A DNA stretch of 64,000 bases from an uncultured Gallionellaceae bacterium (lineage in GTDB: Bacteria; Pseudomonadota; Gammaproteobacteria; Burkholderiales; Gallionellaceae): contig CAINCU010000014.1 in assembly GCA_903847155.1 (NCBI GenBank), forward strand, positions 1-64,000. Direction: 5' to 3'. Positions within the stretch are counted from its first letter, which is position 1, and every line of letters begins with the position of its first letter. The notes beneath the pieces were generated by a model, which saw only the letters and a program-made list of their open reading frames with translations, had not been told where the DNA came from and searched no databases. Shown here one piece after another: positions 17,142 to 24,657 of this stretch. Position numbers and translations under genes: made by a program.

Positions 17142-19076
17142 TTATAACTTGAAGGCGCGCACGGCATCCTTGAAAGCCGCCACGTCCTGTTTTTCGTTTG
17201 CTCTGCCGTAACGCAGTGCGACGTAGCACGTGGCGAGGTCGTGCATGGCTTGTTGCAGTTCCGGTCGCGCAATGGCAACACGTTTTGCATAGTCCATCGC
17301 CCCTTCATGCGGCGCGCGCGGTAATCCGACTTTCGCCAGTTTGCGGCAGAGTTTCAACCATGCGGTTTGCACCGCATCGGCTTGTTTGGGCAGCATGCGG
17401 CGCAATAGTAATAGCGTGAAGATGCCCGTCAATAGGGCAACGCCAGCCAGCATGTCGAGCGCCATATTCTGCCAACTGACATCTTCCATACCCAGGCGGG
17501 TGAGGAAAGCGAACTGGCGTTCGCTGTTGTAGCCCAGCACCCACTGGTTCCACTGGTTGGTCAGCGCGTCAAAGTTGAAACGCAGTTTGAGCAGCAACGG
17601 CGATTGCGTGCGTATAAGAAAAGGAAGTGCGGTGTCGTTCGGCAACGCGGCGCGCAAGCCGCTTTGGATGCGCGCCGGGGAAATGGCGGCGGTCGGGTCG
17701 ATGCGCACCCAGCCGCGATCTTGCAGCCACACTTCCGTCCAGGCGTGTGCATCGGACTGGCGCAGGATGTAATAGCCGCCGAGGTCGTTGTATTCGCCAC
17801 CCTGATAGCCGGTCACCACGCGCGCCGGGATGCCCGCCGCGCGCATCAGAAACACGAAGCTGGAAGCATAGTGTTCGCAGAAGCCTTGCCTGGTGGTGAA
17901 CAGGAAATCATCCACGCTGTTGATACCGAGCGGCGGCGGTTCCAGCGTATAGGAAAAATTGTTCTGGCTGAAATTGGCGAGTGCGGTGCGAATCAGTTCG
18001 TCATCGCCAATGCCGCGTGCGCGCCACTCGGCGGCGAGTTGTCGTGTTTGGGGATTGAACCCGCGCGGCAAGGTTAGCGCGCGGCGAAGTTGCAGCGGCG
18101 CTTCAAGCGGATTGGCACGATAACTAAGTTGTGAGGTGGCGTTGTAACGGATGCGCGCATTGACTGGTTCTTTGCTCAGCAACTGAAAATCCGGTGCAAA
18201 ATCGGCGGCGATGGAAAGCTTGGACGGCATGTCCAGCGCGAACAGCCAGCGCTTGTTGTGCGGTTCCAGCGTCACCGTGTAATCCACCGGCGAACCGGTA
18301 TCGCTGAGCGTGGGGCGCTGCACGGTGGCGTTGCGTCCGCGCGTCCATGTGGTGCCGTCGAAATCCCACAGCACCGGCCCGCGCCAATACAGCTGATCGC
18401 GCCGCGGCACTTGGTCGTTGAAGGTGACGCGGAACGCCACTGCGTCGGACAGCGACAGTTTGCTCATGCTGCCCGGCGACATGGTGTCGGACAAGCCGCT
18501 GGTGGCGTAAGCATCCTGCGGCATGCCCCACAGCGGGCCTTGCACACGCGGAAATAATACGAACAGCACCAGTGCCAGCGGAATGGCTTGCAGCAACAGG
18601 ATGGCGGCGATGCGCAGACGCGGCTTGAGCGCGAGCGTTCCGGTTTGCAGATGCACCCAAGTGGCCATGATGACTAGCAAAGTGAACAGCATGAACAACG
18701 CGGTGGGGATGCTCTGCGAATAGAAAAAATTGGTGATGATGATGAAGCAGGAAAGATAGACCAGCACCGTGGCATCGCGTAGCGCACGCAATTCCATCAA
18801 CTTGAGCGCGGCGAGCAAAATTAACAAAGTGACCCCGGCCTCGCGTCCGAACAGCGTGTGAAAACTGATGGCGATGGCAAGTACGCTGCCAAAGGTGATA
18901 ATCAGCAACAGCCAGCGCGCGGGCAGCGGATTGCCGCTGGCGGTGAGATAGGTGCGCCACGCCAGCAACGCCGCGCCCACCGCGCTCGCCCACAACGGCA
19001 AGTGATCCGCATGCGGCGCGCTGACCAGCAGGATGCAGGCGATGAGGCCATAGACGAGCGGGGCGGTGAGTTTCAT
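17142..19076 (-). CDS. TgpA-like membrane transglutaminase (DUF3488/transglutaminase)
   Basis: About 644 residues. Several N-terminal membrane helices (to about residue 190) are followed by a periplasmic domain with the transglutaminase triad: Cys in 'GFCEHYASSF', His in 'DAHAWTEVW' and Asp in 'RIDPTAAI'. A last helix and a short cytoplasmic tail follow. The ATG at 19074-19076 is chosen because the first helix starts there. It belongs with the DUF58 and MoxR genes upstream, a combination common in proteobacteria, but a 166-base gap with a large inverted repeat separates it from DUF58. Part of the last helix is encoded by a stretch matching a dispersed repeat (17411-17436). Confidence 0.92.
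   Translation of the reverse strand: MKLTAPLVYGLIACILLVSAPHADHLPLWASAVGAALLAWRTYLTASGNPLPARWLLLIITFGSVLAIAISFHTLFGREAGVTLLILLAALKLMELRALRDATVLVYLSCFIIITNFFYSQSIPTALFMLFTLLVIMATWVHLQTGTLALKPRLRIAAILLLQAIPLALVLFVLFPRVQGPLWGMPQDAYATSGLSDTMSPGSMSKLSLSDAVAFRVTFNDQVPRRDQLYWRGPVLWDFDGTTWTRGRNATVQRPTLSDTGSPVDYTVTLEPHNKRWLFALDMPSKLSIAADFAPDFQLLSKEPVNARIRYNATSQLSYRANPLEAPLQLRRALTLPRGFNPQTRQLAAEWRARGIGDDELIRTALANFSQNNFSYTLEPPPLGINSVDDFLFTTRQGFCEHYASSFVFLMRAAGIPARVVTGYQGGEYNDLGGYYILRQSDAHAWTEVWLQDRGWVRIDPTAAISPARIQSGLRAALPNDTALPFLIRTQSPLLLKLRFNFDALTNQWNQWVLGYNSERQFAFLTRLGMEDVSWQNMALDMLAGVALLTGIFTLLLLRRMLPKQADAVQTAWLKLCRKLAKVGLPRAPHEGAMDYAKRVAIARPELQQAMHDLATCYVALRYGRANEKQDVAAFKDAVRAFKL
17411..17436. repeat. 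Dispersed repeat core inside the transglutaminase gene
   Basis: ATAGCGTGAAGATGCCCGTCAATAGG differs at only one of 26 bases from the repeat at 34967-34992. Here it is translated as part of the last membrane helix. Confidence 0.5.
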
Positions 19077-19092
19077 AGTGCTTAAAACCTCC

Positions 19093-19233
19093 CACCACAG
19101 AGACACAGAGGCACAGAGGAAAACCAACTCGAGAAGAAAAAATCTTGGGCTCTGGTTGAACGTGTTCGCTCACACAATAATTCTTTGTGTGTTCTGTTTT
19201 TGACTTTCTCTGTGTCTCTGTGTCTCTGTGGTG
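19093..19233. repeat. 26-base inverted repeat of CACAGAGACACAGAG type
   Basis: Arms at 19093-19118 and 19208-19233 match at 25 of 26 positions as reverse complements and enclose about 89 bases. The arms consist of repeated CACAGAG. A related short tract (CTCAGTGATCTCTGTGGC) lies at 21173-21196. It lies in the gap between the DUF58 and tgpA genes. Confidence 0.7.
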
Positions 19234-19242
19234 AAAGTTTTT

Positions 19243-20196
19243 TCATGCTTCTTCCAATCCGAACAATGCCAGCCGACGCAGGCATTCCGTCCGTTGCGCC
19301 GGATTATTCTGCGGAGCGACTTCGCCATCCGGCAAACGCAAGCCATACATCAGCCCTTGCGCATCGGCATCCAGCACCCAGCGCGCCAGCAATTCCAGTT
19401 TGCGTTCCTGCGCGATGTTGGGCAGTTGCGACCAATCCAGCCACAATTCGCGTCCCTGTTGCGAGGTGAACTGTTTCACCTGCAATCCCTGTTCGCGTGC
19501 CAAGGCTTTCCACGCGATGCGCGGCATGGCATCGCCCGCCACATAGTTGCGCAGGCCGGAGAAATCTTCATCGCCCGCTGCCAACACTTTGCCGATGCCA
19601 TCCTGTGCAGAGGACGCGGGCAACGGTTGCGGCGCGGCGGGTTTGGGATACACCAGGCAGCGCACCTCGAAATGAATGTACGTCCACGCGTAAAACAGCC
19701 CCAGCGGGAAATGCGTGTAAAGCGTCAGCCGACCGCTATCCATCCAGCCGCGTCGTGTGGCGGGGATGGTGAGTTCTATCGGTGTCGAACGTTGTGCGGG
19801 CAGATCGAACACCGTGTGATGCCCGTCGTCATCGTGCAGATGAATCTGGTAGCGGGGCAACGTGCCGGGGTTGTTGAAGTGAAACACAAAGTGCGCCTGC
19901 TCACCGGCAAACACCGGCTCGACATATCCGGCGTGAATCTCCAACTGCGCCAGATTGCGAAAGGCATACAGCATGGTCAACCCCGCCATCGTGGCGAGCA
20001 GGAATGTCAGCACATAACCTAGGCTCAAGTTGTAATTGATGTCGCCCAGCAGCATCATCAACAGCACCAAAGCAAAACCGAATCCCTGCCTGGACGGGAC
20101 GATGTAGATGCGGCGCTGGTTCAGCACCAGCGTGCCACTTTCGACAGAGCGGCGGAAAGCCCAGTTGCGGAAGAGTCGTTTGAAGGTGGCGAACAC
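19243..20196 (-). CDS. DUF58 domain protein
   Basis: A 317-residue membrane-anchored protein with two hydrophobic segments (about residues 30-85) and the DUF58 signature 'DEDFSGLRNYVAGDAMPRIAWKALAREQGL' around residue 210. DUF58 proteins accompany MoxR ATPases and TgpA-like transglutaminases and have a partial von Willebrand-like fold; their precise role is unsettled. It starts one base after the stop of the MoxR gene, so the two are one operon. Confidence 0.92.
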   Translation of the reverse strand: MFATFKRLFRNWAFRRSVESGTLVLNQRRIYIVPSRQGFGFALVLLMMLLGDINYNLSLGYVLTFLLATMAGLTMLYAFRNLAQLEIHAGYVEPVFAGEQAHFVFHFNNPGTLPRYQIHLHDDDGHHTVFDLPAQRSTPIELTIPATRRGWMDSGRLTLYTHFPLGLFYAWTYIHFEVRCLVYPKPAAPQPLPASSAQDGIGKVLAAGDEDFSGLRNYVAGDAMPRIAWKALAREQGLQVKQFTSQQGRELWLDWSQLPNIAQERKLELLARWVLDADAQGLMYGLRLPDGEVAPQNNPAQRTECLRRLALFGLEEA

Positions 20197-20197
20197 G

Positions 20198-21115
20198 TCA
20201 GGGAATGGCGACCGCCTCGATCAGTTCGCGCGCCAGTTTGTCGCCGTCGGAAATTTGCACATCCTGCACGGATTGCAAACGGTGGCTGGCGACACCCGGC
20301 AACACGGCCTGGATGTCTTCCGGCATGACGGCGGTGCGTCCGTCGAGCAGCGCCCAGGCGCGGGCGGCGGCGAGCAGCGACAGTCCGGCGCGCGGGCTGA
20401 GGCCATGCACGTAGCGCGCCGATTCGCGGCTGTGGCGCAGGATGGCTTGCACATAGTCGAGCAGCGCGGGCGAGACGAACACTTGCCGCACTTGTTGCTG
20501 CAAAGCCATCAGTTCGGCGGTTTCCATCTGCGGGGTGAGCTTGGCGATGAGGTCGCGCCGTTCCACGCCTGCCAGCAATCCGCGTTCCGCCTGGGCATCG
20601 GGATAGCCCAGCTGGATGCGCATCAGGAAGCGGTCGAGCTGCGATTCGGGCAAGGGGAAAGTGCCGATCTGGTTGGTCGGGTTCTGCGTGGCGATGACGA
20701 AGAACGGCACCGGCAGCGGGCGCGTTTCGCCCTCGCTGGTGACCTGTTGCTCTTCCATGGCTTCCAGCAGCGCGCTTTGCGTCTTGGGCGTGGCACGGTT
20801 CACTTCGTCGGCCAGAATCATTTGCGCGAAGATCGGTCCCGCATGGAACTTGAATTCGCCGCTGTCACGCTGATAGATCGAGACGCCGAGGATGTCGGCG
20901 GGCAACATGTCGCTGGTGAACTGGATGCGCTGGAATTGCAGGCCGAGCGTCTTGGCCAGTGCATGCGCCAACATGGTCTTGCCCACGCCGGGCAGGTCTT
21001 CGATCAAAAGGTGTCCGCGCGCCAGCAGGCAAGTGAGCGCCAACCTGATCTGGCGCGGCTTGCCGAGGATGACTTGTTCGGTCTGGGTGATGACGGCCTG
21101 CAGGGGGTGGGTCAT
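20198..21115 (-). CDS. MoxR-family AAA+ ATPase
   Basis: A 305-residue AAA+ protein. It has Walker A 'DLPGVGKTMLA' near residue 40, Walker B 'ADEVNRATPKTQSALLEAMEE', sensor 1 'VIATQNPTNQIGTFPLPESQLDRF' and a C-terminal lid with 'SPRAGLSLLAAARAWALLDGR'. MoxR ATPases act as chaperone-like partners of DUF58/VWA proteins. It is first in the moxR-DUF58-tgpA group. Confidence 0.93.
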   Translation of the reverse strand: MTHPLQAVITQTEQVILGKPRQIRLALTCLLARGHLLIEDLPGVGKTMLAHALAKTLGLQFQRIQFTSDMLPADILGVSIYQRDSGEFKFHAGPIFAQMILADEVNRATPKTQSALLEAMEEQQVTSEGETRPLPVPFFVIATQNPTNQIGTFPLPESQLDRFLMRIQLGYPDAQAERGLLAGVERRDLIAKLTPQMETAELMALQQQVRQVFVSPALLDYVQAILRHSRESARYVHGLSPRAGLSLLAAARAWALLDGRTAVMPEDIQAVLPGVASHRLQSVQDVQISDGDKLARELIEAVAIP

Positions 21116-21218
21116 GGGGATGCTTTCCTCAAAACATTAAAACAAAAAAATCTAGCCATATCGCCCCTTTCTCAGTGATCTCAGTGATCTCTGTGGCAAA
21201 TTGGTTTTGCTCTTATGG

Positions 21219-21587
21219 TTAAAGCAACACCGCCGCAATCACCTTGCGCTCTTCCGCAACGAGGATGTTGTAGGTGCGGCAGGCCGCCGGGGTGGTCATG
21301 AATTCGATGCCGATTCCCGCGCGGATCAGTTCGCGGTACAGGTCGGGATGAGCAAACTGTTGTTGCGCACCGGTGCCGAACAGCAGCACGTCCGGTTTCA
21401 ATTCGAGGAAGTAATCAAAATGCGTCGCGTTGAGGCTGGCGAAATTCGTGGCTGTCCAGTCGGTGCGCACTGCTCCGGCCATCACCACGACCGCTTGCTG
21501 AAAACGCCTGTCGTTGATGGCGACATACCCATCACCGTGTCCGGTGAATAAATTCCGGTTGCTGCCTGTAAGAAGATGCAATGCCAA
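21219..21587 (-). CDS. Mth938/Xcc1710-like domain protein (DUF498)
   Basis: A 122-residue protein with the fold signature of the Mth938-like family: 'ALELKPDVLLFGTGAQQQF' type core (here LELKPDVLLFGTGAQQQ) and 'GIGIEFMTTPAACRTYNILVAEERKVIAALL'. Family members include mitochondrial NDUFAF3-like assembly factors and bacterial proteins of unknown function. It is divergent from alaA across a 314-base gap that holds a promoter-like sequence and a MITE. Confidence 0.88.
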   Translation of the reverse strand: MALHLLTGSNRNLFTGHGDGYVAINDRRFQQAVVVMAGAVRTDWTATNFASLNATHFDYFLELKPDVLLFGTGAQQQFAHPDLYRELIRAGIGIEFMTTPAACRTYNILVAEERKVIAAVLL

Positions 21588-21601
21588 AGCGTGGTCTCCA
21601 T

Positions 21602-21631
21602 TTGCGGCGAGTAGTGGCGGCGCGGTAGAAT
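21602..21631 (+). promoter_or_regulatory. Candidate sigma-70 promoter for alaA
   Basis: TTGCGG at 21602-21607 and TAGAAT at 21626-21631 are 18 bases apart. A similar GGTAGAAT box occurs upstream of the ribB gene (near 26230) and of hisC (near 48700). A MITE-like element separates the promoter from the alaA start. Confidence 0.4.
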
Positions 21632-21709
21632 CGCAGCCTTTGCAACGCCTTGTCTGTGTGCGGTGGATTCTACCATTGGCTTCAACAGGGCAGATTAGGA
21701 AGCGTTTTA

Positions 21710-21897
21710 GGGCATCTCTAAAAATTCAAAGTTCTAAGCAAGACAAGGCGCGAGTGAAAAATTCGAGCGCCGCATATGTCTTGATATGTAAGCGAGAATT
21801 TTTTATGAGCAACGCCGTATTGCGACAAAACGTAGTTTCAGTGAAGACTAACCTTTAGGTTATGTCGCAACTAAAATTTGGATTTTTAGAGGTGCCC
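21710..21897. mobile_element. MITE-like element, copy 1
   Basis: 188 bases bounded by imperfect 22-base terminal inverted repeats: AGGGCATCTCTAAAAATTCA... at the left and the complement of AGGGCACCTCTAAAAATCCA... at the right. The interior matches copy 2 at 26267-26406 closely (AAGTTCTAAGCAAGACAAGG is shared) but carries about 45 extra bases near its right end. No transposase gene is present. No clear target duplication was seen at this copy. Confidence 0.75.
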
Positions 21898-21901
21898 TCA
21901 A

Positions 21902-23152
21902 GTGAAACACGAAAAAGATACCCTGAAGCCCGTACTCAAATCCGCCAAGCTGGCCAATGTCTGCTACGACATACGCGGTCCGGTGATGGCGCGAGCGAAG
22001 CAGATGGAGGAAGAGGGGCAGCGCATCATCAAGCTGAACATCGGCAATCTCGCGCCGTTCGGCTTTGACGCGCCGGAAGAAGTGCAGCAGGACGTGATCC
22101 TCAATTTGCCGAATTCCTCCGGCTATTCTGATTCCAAAGGACTGTTCGCTGCGCGCAAGGCGATCATGCATTACACCCAGTTGAAAAAGATCACCGGTGT
22201 CACCATCGACGATATTTTCCTTGGCAATGGCGCGTCCGAACTGATCGTCATGTCGATGCAGGGCTTGCTCAATCCCGGCGACGAAGTGCTGGTGCCCGCG
22301 CCCGACTATCCGCTGTGGACAGCGGCGGTGACGCTGGCGGGCGGTACGCCGCGCCATTACATTTGCGACGAGGCGAATGAGTGGAATCCCGACCTCAAGG
22401 ATATGCGTAGCAAGATCACGCCGGACACCAAGGCGATTGTTGTTATTAATCCCAACAACCCTACGGGTGCGGTGTATTCCGACGAGATTCTGAAAGAGAT
22501 CATCGAGCTGGCGCGCGAACATCAGCTCATCATCTTCGCCGACGAAATCTACGACAAGGTGTTGTATGACGGCGTGACGCATACTTCGATGGCTTCGCTG
22601 GCGGACGACGTGTTGTTCGTCACCATGAACGGCTTGTCGAAAAACTATCGCGCCTGCGGTTATCGTTCCGGCTGGATGGTGATTTCCGGCGCGAAGAAAA
22701 ACGCGCAGGATTATGTGGACGGCTTGAATATCCTCGCTTCGATGCGCCTGTGTTCCAACGTGCCGGGGCAATATGCGATCCAGACCGCGCTCGGTGGCTA
22801 CCAGAGCATCAACGATCTGGTTGCGCCCGGCGGACGGCTGTACCGCCAACGCGAGCTGGCTTACCAGCTGCTTACTGCCATTCCCGGCGTGACCTGTGTC
22901 AAGCCGAAGGCGGCGTTGTACATGTTCCCCAAGCTCGACCACAAGATGTATCCGATCAAGAACGATCAGCAATTCATTCTGGAGTTGCTGGAGGCGGAGA
23001 AGGTGTTGATCGTACAGGGCAGCGGTTTCAACTGGAAACACCCGGATCATTTTCGCATCGTGTTCCTGCCCAATTCGGATGATCTGACCGAAGCCATAAC
23101 ACGCATAGCGCGTTTCCTGGAGCACTATCGCAAGCAGCACGGGACGATTTAA
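21902..23152 (+). CDS. alaA: Glutamate-pyruvate aminotransferase (AlaA-like)
   Basis: A 416-residue class I/II PLP aminotransferase closely resembling AlaA: 'KLANVCYDIRGPVMARAKQMEEEG' and 'NIGNLAPFGFDAPEE' at the N-terminus, and the PLP lysine in 'NGLSKNYRACGYRSGW'. It makes alanine from pyruvate and glutamate. The start is GTG at 21902, 4 bases after the MITE; the only ribosome binding site in range, GAGGTG at 21889-21894, is part of the MITE's terminal repeat. The gene is transcribed alone, with hom downstream after a repeat-filled gap. Confidence 0.92.
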   Translation: MKHEKDTLKPVLKSAKLANVCYDIRGPVMARAKQMEEEGQRIIKLNIGNLAPFGFDAPEEVQQDVILNLPNSSGYSDSKGLFAARKAIMHYTQLKKITGVTIDDIFLGNGASELIVMSMQGLLNPGDEVLVPAPDYPLWTAAVTLAGGTPRHYICDEANEWNPDLKDMRSKITPDTKAIVVINPNNPTGAVYSDEILKEIIELAREHQLIIFADEIYDKVLYDGVTHTSMASLADDVLFVTMNGLSKNYRACGYRSGWMVISGAKKNAQDYVDGLNILASMRLCSNVPGQYAIQTALGGYQSINDLVAPGGRLYRQRELAYQLLTAIPGVTCVKPKAALYMFPKLDHKMYPIKNDQQFILELLEAEKVLIVQGSGFNWKHPDHFRIVFLPNSDDLTEAITRIARFLEHYRKQHGTI

Positions 23153-23159
23153 TAACGTC

Positions 23160-23220
23160 ATTGATAGAACTACTAGCCATTCGACTAAGCCCGCAAGCGG
23201 GCAAGTCGCTGGTTATCCGG
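23160..23220 (-). repeat. Covarying hairpin repeat, copy 1
   Basis: Read on the minus strand: ATAACCAGCGACTTG, then the stem CCCGC-TT-GCGGG, then CTTAGTCGAATGGCTAGTAG. The flanks match the copies at 52671-52733 and 28443-28493, but the stem sequence differs while pairing is kept. Confidence 0.6.
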
Positions 23221-23320
23221 CGCAGGCTGGAATCCAGTAAAAAAAGCCCCGCACAGCGGGACAACACAAAAAACATATTGAATTAAACCGCTGGATTCCG
23301 GCCTGCGCCGGAATGACGGC
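23213..23320. repeat. Inverted REP-like pair between alaA and hom
   Basis: CCGGCGCAGGCTGGAATCCAG near the left and CTGGATTCCGGCCTGCGCCGG near the right are inverted copies of the GTCATTCCGGC-type palindrome. A short GC hairpin (GCCCCGC-ACA-GCGGG) lies between them next to an A-run, which could act as a terminator for minus-strand transcripts. Confidence 0.7.
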
Positions 23321-23339
23321 ATACAACCAAAGGCAATAA

Positions 23340-24653
23340 ATGAAAGCAATCAACGTAGGACTCCTCGGTATTGGTACAGTCGGCGGCGGTACATTCAACG
23401 TGCTGCAACGCAATGCGGAAGAAATCACGCGCCGCGCCGGTCGCCCCATTCGCATCACGGTGGTGGCGGACAAGAATGTGGAGCTGGCGAAGAAAGTCAC
23501 CGGCGGCGCCTGTCGTGTGACGGACGATGCGTTCTCCGTGGTGAGCGATCCAGAAGTGGACATCGTGGTCGAACTCATCGGCGGCTATGGCGTGGCGAAA
23601 GAGCTGGTGCTGAAAGCCATCGCCAACGGCAAACATGTGGTCACCGCCAACAAGGCATTGCTCGCCACGCACGGCAACGAGATTTTCAAAGCCGCGCAGG
23701 ACAAAGGTGTGATGGTCGCGTTCGAGGCGGCAGTAGCAGGTGGCATCCCCATCATCAAAGCATTGCGCGAAGGCCTCACCGCCAACCGCATTGAATGGAT
23801 CGCGGGCATCATCAACGGCACCACCAATTTTATTTTGTCCGAGATGCGCGACAAGGGCTTGAGCTTCGACACTGTGTTGAAAGAAGCTCAGCGTCTGGGT
23901 TACGCCGAAGCCGACCCGACCTTCGACATCGAAGGTGTGGATGCGGCGCACAAGATCACCATCCTGTCCGCGCTGGCGTTTGGTATCCCGATGCAGTTCG
24001 ATAAAGCCTACATCGAAGGCATTTCCAAGTTGGATGCGACCGACATCAAATACGCCGAACAACTGGGCTACCGCATCAAGCTGCTGGGCATCACCAAACG
24101 CACACCAGAAGGTGTCGAGTTGCGCGTGCATCCGACACTGATTCCGTCCAAGCGCCTGATCGCCAACGTCGAAGGCGCGATGAACGCTGTCGTGGTGCAA
24201 GGCGACGCGGTCGGCGCGACGCTGTATTACGGCAAAGGTGCAGGCGCAGAACCCACTGCCAGCGCCGTGATCGCCGACTTGGTGGATGTGGCACGCATGG
24301 CCACCGCCGACCCGCTGAACCGTGTGCCGCATCTGGCGTTCCAGCCGAACGCGATGGCCGACCTGAAGATTTTGCCGATGGACGAAGTCGTCACCAGTTA
24401 CTACCTGCGCCTGCGCGTGCAGGACAAACCCGGTGTACTGGCCGACATCACGCGCATCCTCGCCGATGAACAAATCTCCATCGACGCCGTGATCCAGAAA
24501 GAGCCCGGTGAAGGAGAAGACCAGACCGACCTCATTATGCTTACCCACCAGACGCGCGAGAAGCGCATCAATGCGGCGATTGTGAAGATCGAAGCGCTGG
24601 GCGTGGTGGCAGGTAAGGTGACTAAGTTGCGCTTGGAAGAATTGGGAAAGTAA
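23340..24653 (+). CDS. hom: Homoserine dehydrogenase
   Basis: A 437-residue protein of the standard monofunctional length. It has NAD(P) motif 'GLLGIGTVGGGTFNVL', catalytic-region 'AGIINGTTNFILSEM' and 'EADPTFDIEGVDAAHKITILS', and a C-terminal ACT domain from about residue 355 ('KPGVLADITRILADEQISIDAVIQKE'). It reduces aspartate semialdehyde to homoserine; the ACT domain suggests threonine feedback. It is in an operon with thrC, 4 bases downstream. Confidence 0.97.
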   Translation: MKAINVGLLGIGTVGGGTFNVLQRNAEEITRRAGRPIRITVVADKNVELAKKVTGGACRVTDDAFSVVSDPEVDIVVELIGGYGVAKELVLKAIANGKHVVTANKALLATHGNEIFKAAQDKGVMVAFEAAVAGGIPIIKALREGLTANRIEWIAGIINGTTNFILSEMRDKGLSFDTVLKEAQRLGYAEADPTFDIEGVDAAHKITILSALAFGIPMQFDKAYIEGISKLDATDIKYAEQLGYRIKLLGITKRTPEGVELRVHPTLIPSKRLIANVEGAMNAVVVQGDAVGATLYYGKGAGAEPTASAVIADLVDVARMATADPLNRVPHLAFQPNAMADLKILPMDEVVTSYYLRLRVQDKPGVLADITRILADEQISIDAVIQKEPGEGEDQTDLIMLTHQTREKRINAAIVKIEALGVVAGKVTKLRLEELGK

Positions 24654-24657
24654 AAAC

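Noticed and set aside
21860-23161. 433-codon minus-strand open frame opposite alaA
   Set aside because: It is a shadow of a clearly recognised aminotransferase gene and has no family features.
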